Shown: piece by piece, positions 10,161-21,499 of the stretch | How the letters are laid out: every line of letters begins with the position of its first letter | How positions within the stretch are numbered: the first letter of the stretch is position 1 | Source: Rhyacophila brunnea | Taxonomy: Eukaryota; Arthropoda; Insecta; Trichoptera; Rhyacophilidae | Length of the DNA: 64,000 bases | Assembly: GCA_022495005.1 (NCBI GenBank) | Contig: JAGYXB010000374.1 | Coordinates: 124,001-188,000, forward strand | Direction of reading: 5' to 3' | The notes under the pieces: generated by a model | What the model was told of the DNA's origin: nothing | The model's input: the letters and a program-made list of their open reading frames with translations, nothing else | Databases searched by the model: none | Position numbers and translations under genes: made by a program

Positions 10161-11824
10161 TAATTACAAGATAAAAAGAACTTTTGATATGCAACGTTTT
10201 TAAATTTTCTGTTGAATTATTATGCTCAATATACTCAAACTTGTACTTGAAATAAAGTAAATAAAAAACAAACAAATATAGAATACTGAAATGTCATTTT
10301 GACATTTCATTTTGATTTCCATAGTAACGCACGTATATATTAATAATTTAGTTGCTAGTACCACCCTTTTAGCAACCAATAATAGTCTTTTACTTTTTAC
10401 AGATTTTTCTGAAATAACTGTCCATACAAAACAGAATTAACTGAAAATTAATTCAATTCTGCTTAAAGGTGGCTAAAAGTATTAAAAGAATGCATTGGCA
10501 TCGTGTTTTGATATATTCTAAAAGTTTCAATTGTATAGCTAGTCGGGAAGTTAGTTAAAAATCGATTGCAAGATTTGTACTGGACAAACAAGAATACGAG
10601 CTAATAAAAACGTTGTAATGACGTCATTTTCTTATTACTTACATTAAAATGTGGACACGCCACTGTACATGCTGTAAATAAGTAGACATTGAGTCCCTCT
10701 CAGACCCCTAAATGGCATTTTCCCTCGTCTATGTTGATTTCGTGATTCGGGTTGACTTCCGCCGGATAAGGGATCGCCGTCGCTCTATTTTCGGTTTGTT
10801 AAAAGCGATCCGAGATGTCGCACTTCTAAATCTCGCCAATTCAGATTTGTATCACACTGTATACATAAGTTTGGTTTTCAAATTCTAAATAATCTGATTT
10901 ATTGGGAGAAATTGTCAGTCGAATGACGTCAGCAAGGTGTATGCTATTATGATTATTATATTATAATAAGTACTACTAGATAAAAGGGCTTCGTCTGTAT
11001 TATAAGTTTAATCAGTGGTAGTAGGTATTACCTATTAATTCGCTTCCACATAATTTAAGAAATCAATCTAAGAATAATGGTGTAAATCTAAGAATAATGG
11101 TGTCTTTATAATATTTTTAATACTAGATATTATTAAATTTAATGAAGGACCTGCAATAAAATACCACTAAATAAACAAGAAACAGCTACATAATAATAAG
11201 GTTACACATAAATTAAATGGATTCAAAATTAGTTTGTAAATTTAAAATACAAGTAAAAGTTGATTGGCTTATTTCATATCGTAAAGGTTCTCAAATTTTG
11301 TCAAGCCACCGTGTATTTTACAACGTTTTTATTAGGTCGTATTCTTATTTTTGTCCGGTGGTTGTTTATCCGGGACAAATCTTGCAATCGATGTTTAACT
11401 AACTTCCCGACTAGCTAGACATTTGAAACTTTTAGAATATATCAGAACACCATGCCAATGCTTTTTTTTAAAAAAAATACTTTTAGTACCATCTTCAAGT
11501 AGAATTGAATTCATTTTCAGTTAATTCTGTTTTGTATGAAAAGTTATTTCGGAAGAAATCCGTAATCCAATCCACTATTATTGGATGCTAAGGAGGTGGT
11601 CCTAGCAACTAAATTATTAATATATACATGCGTTAATATGGAAATCAAAATGACATTTCAGTATTCTATATTTGTTTGTTTGTTGAAAAATAGCAAAAAA
11701 ATGATTTTGTTGACAATTGCCTTATTTGTCCTAAATCATTAATACACAGAATTGTCAATTTTGTATGATTCAACAAAAAATTTATAAACGTGGTATATAA
11801 AAAGTTCTTTTTATTTTGTAATTA
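10161..11824 (+). mobile_element. Long-TIR (foldback-type) element, most complete copy
   Basis: The left arm (10161-10616) begins TAATTACAAGATAAAAAGAA. The right arm (11320-11824) ends with the inverse, CTTTTTATTTTGTAATTA. The arms pair over most of their roughly 450-500 bp: TATAGAATACTGAAATGTCA, TTAATAATTTAGTTGCTAG, ACAAAACAGAATTAACTGAA and AAATCGATTGCAAGATTTGT all recur inverted. The right arm keeps about 100 bp that the left arm lacks. The unique centre (10617-11319) holds a GC-richer start (GGGATCGCCGTCGCTC) and a short tandem duplication of ATCTAAGAATAATGGTGTA near 11070-11105. No transposase is encoded; the 61-codon frame at 11217 is chance. The centre and right arm recur at 24.4-25.2 kb, and a solo left arm lies at 30.3 kb. 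Confidence 0.85.
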
Positions 11825-12525
11825 TTTTTTTATCAGACACCTATTTTACATCGAGTACTTACTTACCACCTCTAGCTTATTTCGGCTTCGTTATGATAGA
11901 ACAGACATAATTTTGAAAACACTTCTGAGAAAATATATTACCTATAACCAATAGAAAAAATCTTTGTGAAAAAAGTAAGACCCCCATTGGAATCAAACCA
12001 GCGTTGTGTACTTTTTTGAACTACTATATAATGTATAATTGTATTTTCACTGCGTTTGTATGTTTATAATATTATATTCTCTTTTTATATTTTCATTTTT
12101 ATCACTTTTATTACTTTTCTTTTTCTTTCTTCTTATGTATGTTATATAATAATGTTTCATGTCATGTTGTGAACGCCTTAAACTTATAATTTGTAATGTC
12201 CACAATATGTAAAATAAATAAATTGAATTGAATAACTTGAATTATAGTATAATGGTTACGTTTTATTGTATAGTTGACAGACAAATAAAATTGGTATTGG
12301 TATACTTTTGAGGTACCTACCTATCTATTTTTTACATTATAATGTTTTGCTCCTCTGCAAATGTTGGCAGTTGGTAAGATATTGAAGCACACAGGTTGGC
12401 AGTTAATTTGGAACACCTTGTTTTGTTTTGTTTATGACAGGGGTTAAGAACCTTTGTAACTCTAATATTTAAAAAAATATATGCTAAGAGCGGTACATAG
12501 AGGTGCATAAATACAATATATTTGA
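11825..12525. other. AT-rich interval, no gene seen
   Basis: Low-complexity AT-rich DNA with T-rich runs around 12080-12140. Only chance frames. Confidence 0.4.
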
Positions 12526-12528
12526 AAT

Positions 12529-12770
12529 TTGACAACGGATCATTTTGAAATAACCGAAAAATTAATTATGAACATTCAATTAACGTTGATTAAAAACACT
12601 CCAAGCATAAGGCTTTCCTACATCTTGCGGCTTATAGCGCGTAGATTACTCTCATTGCAGCACTACATGATGAAAGGGTGTCATCCACGACGACCTAATA
12701 CGTGTGCTATTATACTTCACAAGGGCGCGGGGTACCGCACCCTTTGGCGCCGTCCAGAATAAATAAGAAA
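12529..12770 (+). other. GC-richer open stretch, unassigned
   Basis: A 77-codon frame ends at 12762 with a basic, CpG-bearing 3' part (GGGCGCGGGGTACCGCACCC at about 12723-12742). I recognise no domain. It lies 200 bp upstream of the RNase H-like LINE fragment and could be another piece of that element, but I cannot show it. Confidence 0.2.
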
Positions 12771-12959
12771 AACTGATCGAAGTTACCTTGCGAGTTTTTA
12801 GGAAATGTCAAGCTCGCATCTGGTAATTGTATCAGTTGCTGACATTCTGACTTGTGTACAATTAACTATAGGTATATACGTGTAGGTAACTATCTACATA
12901 CATTATCATTTAACTGCTATATGATTTAGAATTTTGGTGTACAACTGATTGCGATGTAT

Positions 12960-13170
12960 ATGACTTGCTGTGTTTCCGACTCCTGGTTTCACAAGTTATC
13001 GGAGTGGGGTGTTGGCATTGTCACAAGGAAATAGGCAAACAAGAGAAACTGGCAAAGGAGGCTATATCTCTTTGCACGGGGAACACTATCTTGTGCCCGC
13101 TAAGGACGCTAATTCCCGACACTCGTCTCCTGCGGTCTCAAGAGATTCCTAATACGACCACCACACTTAG
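12960..13170 (+). mobile_element. Probable LINE RNase H-domain fragment
   Basis: The plus frame reads CWHCHKEIGKQEKLAKEAI. It resembles the last RNase H motif of R1/Jockey-clade retrotransposons (W-x-x-x-H-x-x-I-x-G-N-E-x-A-D-x-LAKEA). The conserved His and the LAKEAI end are kept. The catalytic Asp-bearing part is missing, which points to a deletion of about three codons. Flanking similarity is lost within 100 bp on either side. A LINE fragment is the likeliest explanation, but the match rests on one short motif. Confidence 0.4.
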
Positions 13171-14215
13171 GTACCGTATCAAAATAATAGTGCAACTAAA
13201 TAAGGATATTAACTATGTACATAAATACATACCAAATATTTTTATTATTTTAATTATTAGTCTTCGAATTATTTGTATGAATGTATTCAGATAACACTGT
13301 TCTCTCAGAGAGTCAGTGTTTTGATAAAAAATCTACTCACACTTACCTGCAAGATGACGTCTGATATTAATTAATAATATTTACACCAATGTTTATAATC
13401 TATCCATTGTTCAAAATATTCAGACTAGTTTTGAATGTCGTATTTAATAGCTATACTTACATTAATAATGCAGGTACATATTAATCAATGGTAATTATTT
13501 TCAGGATAATATGGATGGCCAGATACCCATCTACTTCATTACCAAAATATTGGGTATGCAGGTAGGTATATTTGATTACTATTTGTATAGTATTAAAAAA
13601 GAAAAAAAATGCTATTGCAATATTCAAACGATATTTTAAAAATAAATATGGTTTGATAGTATTATATTATTTATTAGTATTATATTGTCAGACAAATAAA
13701 TCCAATGCCTGTTTCAATGGACATTATCACCTAAAAGAAAATGCACGATTTCGTCAATTTGCAATCTTACAATGGTGATAATTTTTTTAACAGTGGCTGG
13801 ATAAAAATATATCTAATATATCTAATATATATATATCTTATACTATATATTTTTAAAAGAACCATTCAGTAAAAAAGTAGGCTTTGACTTTAAAACAATA
13901 CTAATGCACACACACTTACCTGTCCAATCATAATATATACTTAGTATATTTTTATACAATCACTAAGCCTACAATATTATTATGGTTGAACATAAGAGAC
14001 ATTGAATGGCTATAAGGCTACCATAAAGTAGTTTAATTCATGAATTGATAAAGTTATATGAAAAAATGTCAGTATTGGAGGAGCATATTATTATAAGTGT
14101 TTTCAGTAATAGCAGGATACCATTCTTGGATAGTTTAAGTCTTTAAATATATATATTTTTTTAAATAGTCAGATATGGGTGCCTACATATCCATCAGTTT
14201 GATCAGTTTACCTGA
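13171..14215. other. AT-rich interval, no gene seen
   Basis: Featureless apart from TA-rich simple sequence around 13805-13855. A possible 57-nt spliced stretch at 13505-13561 (TTTTCAG acceptor, CAG/GTAGGT donor, open in one frame) is too weak to call. Confidence 0.35.
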
Positions 14216-14224
14216 CAGTTAAAA

Positions 14225-14600
14225 GCGCAGAGAAAATGGGGAAAGCCGAAATGGCGCCGACTGTGCGGATGTAACAATTTTTATACACTTTGAAAACTGT
14301 GTTCGGTGGAGCCATTAAACGAACAACGATTATCACAAAAAAGATGTTTCAATTTTATGCTTTAAAAATGAAAAAAATACCCGCGTATACAGGTAGTTAG
14401 CGCATAAAAAGTTTCCAATGTAGCAAGTTCGCGTCTGTAGGTACGCGGGGAAGTTGTAAAATTGTCGTAAATATGAAAATGGAATCGTTTTCCATACACC
14501 CGCCGGAGGAATGGGGAGGAAATGGAAAAATGAGACGAGGTTACCTGCAGAAGATAACGAGCACGAATTGGATGGGTAGCTACAAAACAAAACTCTACAC
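14225..14600. other. GC-richer island, possible conserved non-coding sequence
   Basis: CpG-bearing sequence (GAAATGGCGCCGACTGTGCG near 14249, GGTACGCGGGGAAGTTG near 14438, ACCCGCCGGAGGAATGGGG near 14499) inside AT-rich DNA. Short frames on both strands look accidental. No repeat copy was found elsewhere in the window. It may be regulatory or an untranslated exon. Confidence 0.3.
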
Positions 14601-14985
14601 TACATTTTTATCAACCTTTTTGGTGAAGTCTGAGTTGGAAAACAGTGACACTATTTTGTATTATGTTAGGTGAATATACCTAATCATTGGTTCATAATAA
14701 TATTATGTGAAGATTATACTCATCCTATTTATTAATCGATTAAAGAATTTTCTTAATTTTCAGACTTTTGAATATATAATATAATATTTTATTTTATTTA
14801 ATTTATGAAAGCAAAGAGTTATATTGTAGCGGTTCCCAACTGGGTTTCGTAATAATTTGCATAAACTTTTTCGTAAAAAGTAAAAAAGTATTTAATATGA
14901 TTTACTCTTAAACAATAAAGTATTTTTAAAATTTAGTTTGATAAGAGATATCGCTATAGTAATTTAGGTCAAAACCATTGTCCAA
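14601..14985. other. AT-rich interval, nothing recognised
   Basis: No repeats shared with other parts of the window and no credible frame. It ends where the LINE fragment begins. Confidence 0.4.
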
Positions 14986-14994
14986 AAAGACAAT

Positions 14995-15345
14995 TTACCG
15001 GATATACAATACGGAGCCTAACGGAGAAACAAGAGAAGGGCTATCCAAGTATTCGAAAATAAAATTCTCCGAAGAATACTAGAGAAAACTAGTTAAAGAA
15101 AACCAAAGGTGGCGTTGTTAGACGCGATGGATCTAGAGCTTTCCAAAAAGTTTATGAAAGAACATTTGTTAGCACTCGGGCTCTGGGGTTCCCCCGAAGG
15201 AGATGGGCGTATAACGTCAAGGGAGTCTCAGAGAGGCAGAGTATAATCAACTGGAGAGAGAGAGATATGTCAAGATAGAGCTTTTTGGAGGATAGTTGTA
15301 CAGTCGGCCACGAACCTGAATGCTATGTAGCACCAGGTTAAGTAA
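14995..15345 (+). mobile_element. LINE 3'-end remnant (RT ORF C-terminus)
   Basis: The plus strand, with frame changes, gives SLTEKQEKAIQVFENKILRR, the common LINE linker L-x-x-R-E-E-x-x-x-x-F-E-x-K-I-L-R-R. It then gives a region like RRRWAYNVKGVSERQS, and then QDRAFWRIVVQSATNLNAM, the D-R-x-x-W-R closing motif. It stops near the chain end and runs into GTTAAGTAAGTAAG. Several stops and indels show that it is dead. The clade is uncertain. It is truncated at the 5' side, like every LINE copy here. Confidence 0.75.
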
Positions 15346-15486
15346 GTAAGAGATACCGCGTCAAAGAAGGACCCAGCGAGAGTTTTACTTAGGAGAGGAA
15401 ATGTTATAGCAAAAATGGGTGAAGGAGTTGATTCGTAAGTAATCAACGTTTTCGTTACTGTGAAAGCATTTTATGTATGCACGCCC

Positions 15487-15725
15487 ACGGTGGCCGCGCG
15501 GCATAAGCGTTGGACTATCATGCCGTGGGTCCCAGGTTCGAATCCTGGGTCTGGCAAGTACACATATTGTTTTTCAATGTGTGTGTGAGTCAGGGTATGG
15601 ACCTAATAGGTTGAGCAAGTGGCTGACATCCATTTCTCGTAAAAACAAAATCTGTTAATACAAACCTCTACTCTGTGGAGGCCCATATGATCCTATTAGG
15701 ATCGGACATGGTTGGTTGAAGAAGT
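15487..15725 (+). mobile_element. tRNA-derived SINE, subfamily A, near full length
   Basis: Box A is TGGCCGCGCGGC (15491-15502) and box B is GGTTCGAATCC (15535-15545), with the T-arm stem CCAGG/CCTGG intact around it. A conserved body follows: ACACATATTGTTTTTCAA, ATGGACCTAATAGGTTGAGC and TTCTCGTAAAAACAAAATCT. It ends in ATATGATCCTATTAGGATCG and ACATGGTTGG. Such elements are transcribed by RNA polymerase III from the internal boxes and retrotransposed by LINE machinery. Copies occur at 33.9, 43.7, 47.7, 58.65 and 58.9 kb. Subfamily A carries GCGTTGGACTATCA in the anticodon-arm region. Confidence 0.9.
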
Positions 15726-15930
15726 ATGTAAATTATTAATATACAAAGTATTGGTCTATAGTCAAAGTGTTAAATTCGTGTATCCAAAGTGTAAAAATAT
15801 ATATTAAATATTTAAATTTTTGTGCGGTATTAGCAAATAAATCGAGAATACGAGTTTTGATGTTTAGCTAAATTTTATTTGTGATGATGATGCTATGGAC
15901 GCTTGTTAGCTTCCCCAACCAGCTCCACGC
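15726..15930. other. Short interval, nothing recognised
   Basis: AT-rich, becoming GC-balanced after 15880 (GCTTCCCCAACCAGCTCCACGC near 15910). It is possibly the edge of the island that follows. Confidence 0.3.
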
Positions 15931-15934
15931 AAAA

Positions 15935-16265
15935 AGCCTTTTTCCGGTGAGGCCAACCGTAAGTGGCAGTATATGACAGACGTAAAATAAAAGTGTAGAA
16001 TGGAGGGGAGGGTATTAGAAAAAGTGCCGTAAACCGGGCGCGGGAGAGTCCAGGGGGCGATCTTAATAAATTAGGCGCCTGACTATGGCCCCCCGACGCC
16101 GCCGCCTCTTTCTCGGGGCGCTCGGTCCCCCCTCGTTTCGACGCTCGGAGGAAACTTTCGCCATTATTATTTTACGCGGGTAACAAGCGGCGCGATAATA
16201 TGAAGAGCGCGCCTCCCGCACACCTACAAAACTCAAATCGCTCCCCCCTCGGCTTCTTAATAATG
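15935..16265. other. Very GC-rich island
   Basis: This is the most GC- and CpG-rich stretch of the window. It contains AAACCGGGCGCGGGAGAG, GGCCCCCCGACGCCGCCGCC and GCTCGGTCCCCCCTCG, with an AT-rich homeodomain-type core (CTTAATAAATTAGGCGCCTG) between them. No frame is open through it, it has no copy elsewhere in the window, and it ends abruptly. In an AT-rich insect genome such blocks are usually conserved regulatory DNA, promoters or untranslated exons. That is an inference. Confidence 0.45.
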
Positions 16266-16615
16266 ATCCACGGAATCTATGTACTCCAAAAATTCACCCA
16301 AAAAAATATCAGTAGATTTTAAATGAAAATCTATCGACGTAAAGCTCATACTTAAATATATTAATTAACGGTTGATTACTGTAAACTATAATGAAACCGA
16401 AAGGTATAAATTTTATTATTAGGTTACTTATGCATAGTGTAAAGAAAAAACAAATAAATCAACATAACGTAAAATTGAGATATGTATGCAAACTACTTAT
16501 ATGTATTTTGATTTGTATTATCAAGATACCGGGAGACGAGTTCGAATCAGTAATACGTTTCACTTTTATTATTTATAACTTCTAATAGGTACGTCTTTAC
16601 AAAACTATATTTTGC
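16266..16615. other. AT-rich interval, nothing recognised
   Basis: Contains only a 64-codon chance frame of AT-driven composition. Confidence 0.4.
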
Positions 16616-16639
16616 TAACCGGTATCATTCTCCAATTAT

Positions 16640-16910
16640 TTGGAAAAAAAGCTTTGAATCCGGACTATTACACCAGTTAATTCTTGAGTGGACATGGTGG
16701 CTTCACTGGCAGGCTCTATGAGTTTGGTCTTGTTATCCGTTCAACATGTTCATGTGGCGGAGAAATAAAAATTGCAAACGACATCTTCTGGGAATATCCT
16801 AAAATGTTTACGGAAAGGGAAGAACGAAGAACTGCTCATGTCGGTTCAACCAGCTGTTGGGCTCATCGGACCATCCGACATAATCATCAAATTTAATGCA
16901 GAGATTTAGT
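16640..16910 (+). mobile_element. R1/Jockey-type LINE 3' end with mutated CCHC motif
   Basis: The 70-codon plus frame from 16684 begins with a SGHGGFTGRLYEFGL-type segment, followed by CSCGGEIKIANDIFWEYP. In R1/Jockey LINEs this is the C-terminal Cys-x-Cys-x7-His-x4-Cys knuckle. The sister copy at 63.8 kb keeps it as CPCGGEIQDANHILWECP. Here the His has become Asp and the last Cys has become Tyr, so the knuckle is destroyed. Downstream the frame slips, but nucleotides TTCAACCAGCTGTTGGGC match the 63.7 kb copy. No catalytic domain is present. Confidence 0.8.
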
Positions 16911-18365
16911 AGTTACGTTAGTCTTAACTAAGATGTTCTAATAATTATTTTATATACATATAATTATCTTGAATTATCTGTAACACATGAGAAAAAAACA
17001 TATGAAAATGTATATTAAAGAGCGAGACAGGAGAAAACGTATTCAACATACACGTATAAATGAAAATTCTAAATTTGAAAAAAAAATGGAGGAATCGTTT
17101 ATTTTAATCGGGTCGTGAAAGAAAATAAATGATTGATACTCTCACAATATTTTTTCAGAAGCTTACAGTGTGGTAATAGCATATTGAGTGAAGACAGTAT
17201 CAATAAATTTTTGTTATCCAATAGATTTTAGGGTAATTATAATAATAGGGACATGGGGCTCTAATCTACTGTACTAAAGATAACATACACAGTCAATCAA
17301 AAAATAAAAACATTATGGATGAGGAAAAATTTTTAGCTAAGCATTTGACAAATAAACGAGTTCAGCGATGGCATGCTCGGCAGACAGAAAACTTTGATGC
17401 AGCAGCTCACAAACAAATAATTTAGTCTGAAATGCCAGAACAAAGACAGTAAGACAGAATATATACGTAAACGTAGAAAAAACTTATGAGAATGTTCACA
17501 GATGGTACTTGTATGATGGTTAATAATTATAATACCTACCTCAGTCATTTAGGTATGACGTAAAATATTAGTCGCAAATGATGAATCAAAAGATTATTGG
17601 TATATTTTAGCAAGGGTAAACGCATGCTTCGTGATTAAAAAAAAAACAATTATTGGTTTTGTTTTGTTAAGTTTTGTTTACATCAAAATCGATTCGTTAT
17701 ATTATTATATTCCTAACATGTTGCAAAAAGTCAAAATAATTATAATGACGCTTTCTTTTGATTGCCTACTAATTAAGTAGAATATATTTTAATTTAATAA
17801 TTTTGACACAAATTTGATTTAGTATAGGGTGAACTGTTGAGAAATGATTTGTCTATACTTATCCCGTTCTTAATACGTTTGAGAAAATATGTTCCAGGAG
17901 GCGACCGGTCTAATGCAATCATTTTGCTCGGAAAATGGCCTGGTTTAAGAGATTGTTCGAATTGTTTTTGGGCACCTTTTCGTGGTTTTCTTTTACTTTT
18001 TTTATAAGAAGAGCGTCACTTTATTATTTACTGTTTTGGACACTGTTGTAGCTACTTTTTAATATGAATTTTAAAAAACGTAAATGTTTGTATGTGTGTA
18101 TATTTAATATTATTGTCACAATACCGAAATTTGATTAAATATAAATAAAAATGACATAAAATTTAACATATTTTTGTTTTTTTTATCGAGGTTTTTTTAA
18201 TAAAAAATATAAATTATTCAAAGTCTCTATACCTCCTAGAATACTTCAAATTAAGAACACAAACCGTTAAACGAACGGTAATTTTATAATTATTTTTTTA
18301 ATATACTTAAATGTATCTTTGATTTTCAAAAATATATTTATTTACGTATTGATTAATTAACACAC
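16911..18365. other. AT-rich interval, no gene seen
   Basis: Chance frames only. A mixed-composition stretch around 17880-17990 (GGCGACCGGTC, AAAATGGCCTGG) has no identifiable content. Confidence 0.4.
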
Positions 18366-18374
18366 TCTTAAAGA

Positions 18375-18660
18375 GTTTTCTTTTTCGGCCATATCCGCTC
18401 CTTAGTTGGAGCGTATGGACACCATGAGGCGGCTCCAAGAATCCCTATCACTCGCCAGTCGTCTTGCATCGTTCCAGGTCAAACCAGCATCCCGTAGCTC
18501 CACCGTATACATACACTCGATAGAGGCCTTCCAGGTCGCTGAAATCCGGTTGGCTCGAAGAACAGGCAAGCCAGGTTGAAGTTCTCTTCTGGCATCCGCA
18601 ACACGTGGACGAGCCAGGTCCAACGACACCTCTTCACTCTCAATGTGATGAGAGGCTGCT
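18375..18660 (-). mobile_element. LINE 3'-end remnant, frameshifted
   Basis: On the minus strand one frame reads VKRCRWTWLVHVLRMPEEN and then FFEPTGFQRPGRPL. A second frame continues VELRDAGLTWNDARRLASD and RDSWSRLM. Together these are the standard end of an insect LINE RT ORF: the R-W-x-W-x-x-H-V-L-R-M block, the GxRRPGRPL turn, then L-x-x-A-x-x-R-x-x-W. A frameshift near 18520 joins the two parts, so the copy is dead. It differs from the other LINE tails in the window and is a separate family. Confidence 0.85.
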
Positions 18661-19690
18661 TATTAATTTATGTTTTGTGAATATTCATAATAGTACTATC
18701 TTTATTACTGTACAAAATATTAAACACGGTAATTGTATTAATTGCAATTTATAATACTTCGTCAGGTGCTTGAATTCTCCAGGAACTCCAGGTCTGTAGT
18801 TGCCTTCGTCCTGTCAACTTTCCTACTGGATTACGGGAGCAAACTCACTTCGTGATATTTTATATAGTACACGTTCTAATCAGACATTTTTATTATATTA
18901 ACGATGTATGTATAGATACAATGTACTACAATCACTACCAGTAGTTGTTAAGGTACAATAAGAACATAATGAATTGTAATTTTAATAACTAGTAAGTATT
19001 ATCATTTGACTTGCAAAACTTTTTTTAAAGTTTACTGTTACTTGTACATAGTGTAAAACTTGGATTTTAGTAGAATATTATCTAAACTAAAGTGATAATT
19101 AATTATGACGTAGTTATTTAAAATATATTGAAAATAATTGTAATAATGAATGTCAGAAATATTTTATTCATATTAATAGTAGGTATACGTTATAGGTATG
19201 CCATCAATCCCAATGTGTAATAGGTGATATCTTAGAAGCCGAGATATCTGGTCCGGATCCTACAACTGGAAGAAATCACACATTATTGTTGCAATATTTT
19301 TTGATAGGGAGAAAGTAATCAATGCGTTGACTAATTGGCAAAGAATCATTCATCGTAGAAAAGTCCATTTATGACACCATCACTCTATATAAGACCACAT
19401 ACATACACTATAAGAGTAAAAATTCATTAAAATTTTGTACATAACGTCATCTATATCTACACATAGTTTCATTTAATTTTTATGCAATATAATATTATTA
19501 AACAATGAACCATATTATTATACTTATTTTTGTGTTACCTGTCTTATATTTTCTTTATAAATAAATTTAGTATTAAAAAATCCCACGAATTATATTAAAT
19601 TTTCAATTATAATATATATGCACATAATATAAGAAAAAAATAATCAATGAATGAATATAAAACGTGTTTTCATTTAGTTAATTATATTTG
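18661..19690. other. AT-rich interval, no gene seen
   Basis: A small GC-balanced patch at 18765-18850 (TTCTCCAGGAACTCCAGGTC) has no recognisable content. The rest is AT-rich and featureless. Confidence 0.4.
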
Positions 19691-19696
19691 CGGTAG

Positions 19697-19906
19697 GTAC
19701 AAATTGTTTATTCGAAAAGTACGGAAGTGATTATTCTTGTCGACAAACAGTTGATTATCAAAATACATCAAGATCTGTTGGATCATGTTGACTGGCATAC
19801 AAACCTGATTAAAGAAGACATGTTTGGCGTTCTGTGTGGACCGTTTGCCATCACAGGAAGACCTCAGATGAGAACGATGAATCAAGTGCATTCGCTGGAA
19901 CAGTAG
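19697..19906 (+). other. Segment open on both strands, unrecognised
   Basis: One plus frame is open for 69 codons between stops, without a usable start (it includes HVDWHTNLIKEDMFGVLCGP), ending at TAG 19904. The opposite strand is open for 69 codons with an ATG at 19889-19891 (reading toward 19682). Composition is more balanced than the surroundings. A decayed transposon or exon fragment is plausible, but I recognise no domain on either strand. Confidence 0.2.
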
Positions 19907-19909
19907 CGT

Positions 19910-21135
19910 GGATGATAAACAATGTTTGGAGGGTAAAGAATCGTCATACGGATGATATATATATCTGAATATTAATATATATTATTATAATAGATATTTT
20001 CTTGTTGCTGAAGATTATAAGTAAGTAAGCGGTTAAGTGGTTACTAGATAGGTATATGCATTTGCGAAACTCAAGTAAATACAGTGTACATAAGATAATT
20101 GGTAATATTGAACCAGCAAGTAGAAAAGTATGTAGATTATAACCACATAATATAAATCATAGACACCAATATATGTCATGCACAATGTATATTGACATCA
20201 TTGTCAATTTTAATTTTGTTTCCAACATAACGGTTTTAGTTATTATTGTTTGCAGTAATCCTGCCAAGCCGGGAAATTTGAGTACCTATATTTAGTTCCA
20301 TTATTTCCGGCATTAATTGAGTGAAACTCGATTGAAAGTAGGTATTTGAAAGCAGCTCGTCAAATCCTTCTGATACACTGTTATATTGATGCGACAATAC
20401 CTTTTCGTGTTTACGTTAAGTATCGAAAAATTAAGTACGTCTTGTTAAGCGGTGAACAATAATTATCTTCGATAAAGCTCGGTTTATGGTTGTTGCAAAC
20501 ACTCATGTCAATAGCGTTCAATATCACCAAGAATTAAAAAAAAAATGTTAACGATACATACATAGTATTTTTATTATTTTGAGTACCTACCTATCATTTA
20601 TTTGTAACTCATAAACATAGTTTATATCTATAAATAGGTAAGTACATAGTTTTTGTTTCACATCTACGATCATTTATTGTTTATACAACCTACTGTCAAA
20701 ATATTTAATGTCAAAATAAAAATTATGACGATTTGATTGATAAAATGATTTTTATTCACGTTGGTTATGATGTATAATAGTTGTATACGATTTAATCATA
20801 ATATTGTAATCCATTAAAAATTGCTGTTGTCTTATTCAAATATTTTCAAAGAAAGTCGTATTTTTCTTAGCACTCATTTATTCAGTAGCCTCTTTTCAAT
20901 ATGATGTTGGACACGGTTCGAACACGTATAATATAAATATACCTATGTCAAGATCTGGCTTGCCTGTCCATTTATAAAACCGTCAGTTTTCGACAATCAA
21001 TGGTTGACTACACTGGTGCAGTTTTATGTAGATACATATATGATTCAGACTTTAGAGAGATTTAGAGCCTATAATTTATTAAATATTCACATATTATTAA
21101 ATTATTATTGTACATTTAATTTTCAACAACTCCTC
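19910..21135. other. AT-rich interval, no gene seen
   Basis: No repeats or credible frames. Contains the word GCGGTGAACAATAATTATC near 20450, which faintly resembles the TTCACGGTGAA-motif repeats listed elsewhere. Confidence 0.35.
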
Positions 21136-21139
21136 TTTG

Positions 21140-21490
21140 GATTATGCCACTGCATCAGTGTTTTTAGAGGTGCGGTGGCCCACCTGTAAATCAGGCGTGA
21201 CCAAGAAACCCGCGCGGGGGAGGAGAGACGCCGCACCGGCCATCAACTACAAGTGTTTATTAGATAGTTTGGTAAATGAGGGTCAAAGAAATATTGCGTA
21301 CTCGATACACTTTATTTTCTTGAATGAACGAACCCAGACAGCCTCCCGGGCCGTTACGTGCTCCCATCCGTCCCTGCCTTAATGACGCCGAATCTAAACT
21401 TTTTTACAGCTCTGAACCCGTTTGGGTTTTGAACCGGGTTCCGCGAAATCTCGCGCGTTTATCTGCCATTAACAGCGGAGGGTTTATGCT
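21140..21490. other. GC-rich island with small inverted repeats
   Basis: CpG-rich block (GCGGTGGCCCACCTG near 21172, CCCGCGCGGGGGAGGAG near 21210, CCTCCCGGGCCGTTACGTGC near 21342). It includes the arms GAACCCG (21414-21420) and CGGGTTC (21435-21441), then CGCGA (21442-21446) and TCGCG (21451-21455). Frames on the plus strand are interrupted and unrecognised. There is no other copy in the window. It may be a regulatory element, promoter or untranslated exon. Confidence 0.4.
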
Positions 21491-21499
21491 CACTTAAAA

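Noticed and set aside
13505..13561. 57-nt exon (TTTTCAG acceptor, CAG/GTAGGT donor) bridging the THAP-like exons
   Set aside because: Phases fit, but the peptide (starts IIWMARYPSTSLPKYW) does not look like the THAP middle, and phase agreement alone is weak evidence.
15491..15560. Functional tRNA gene
   Set aside because: The A and B boxes and T-arm are tRNA-like, but no complete acceptor stem is formed. The same head recurs with a common SINE body in at least five places.
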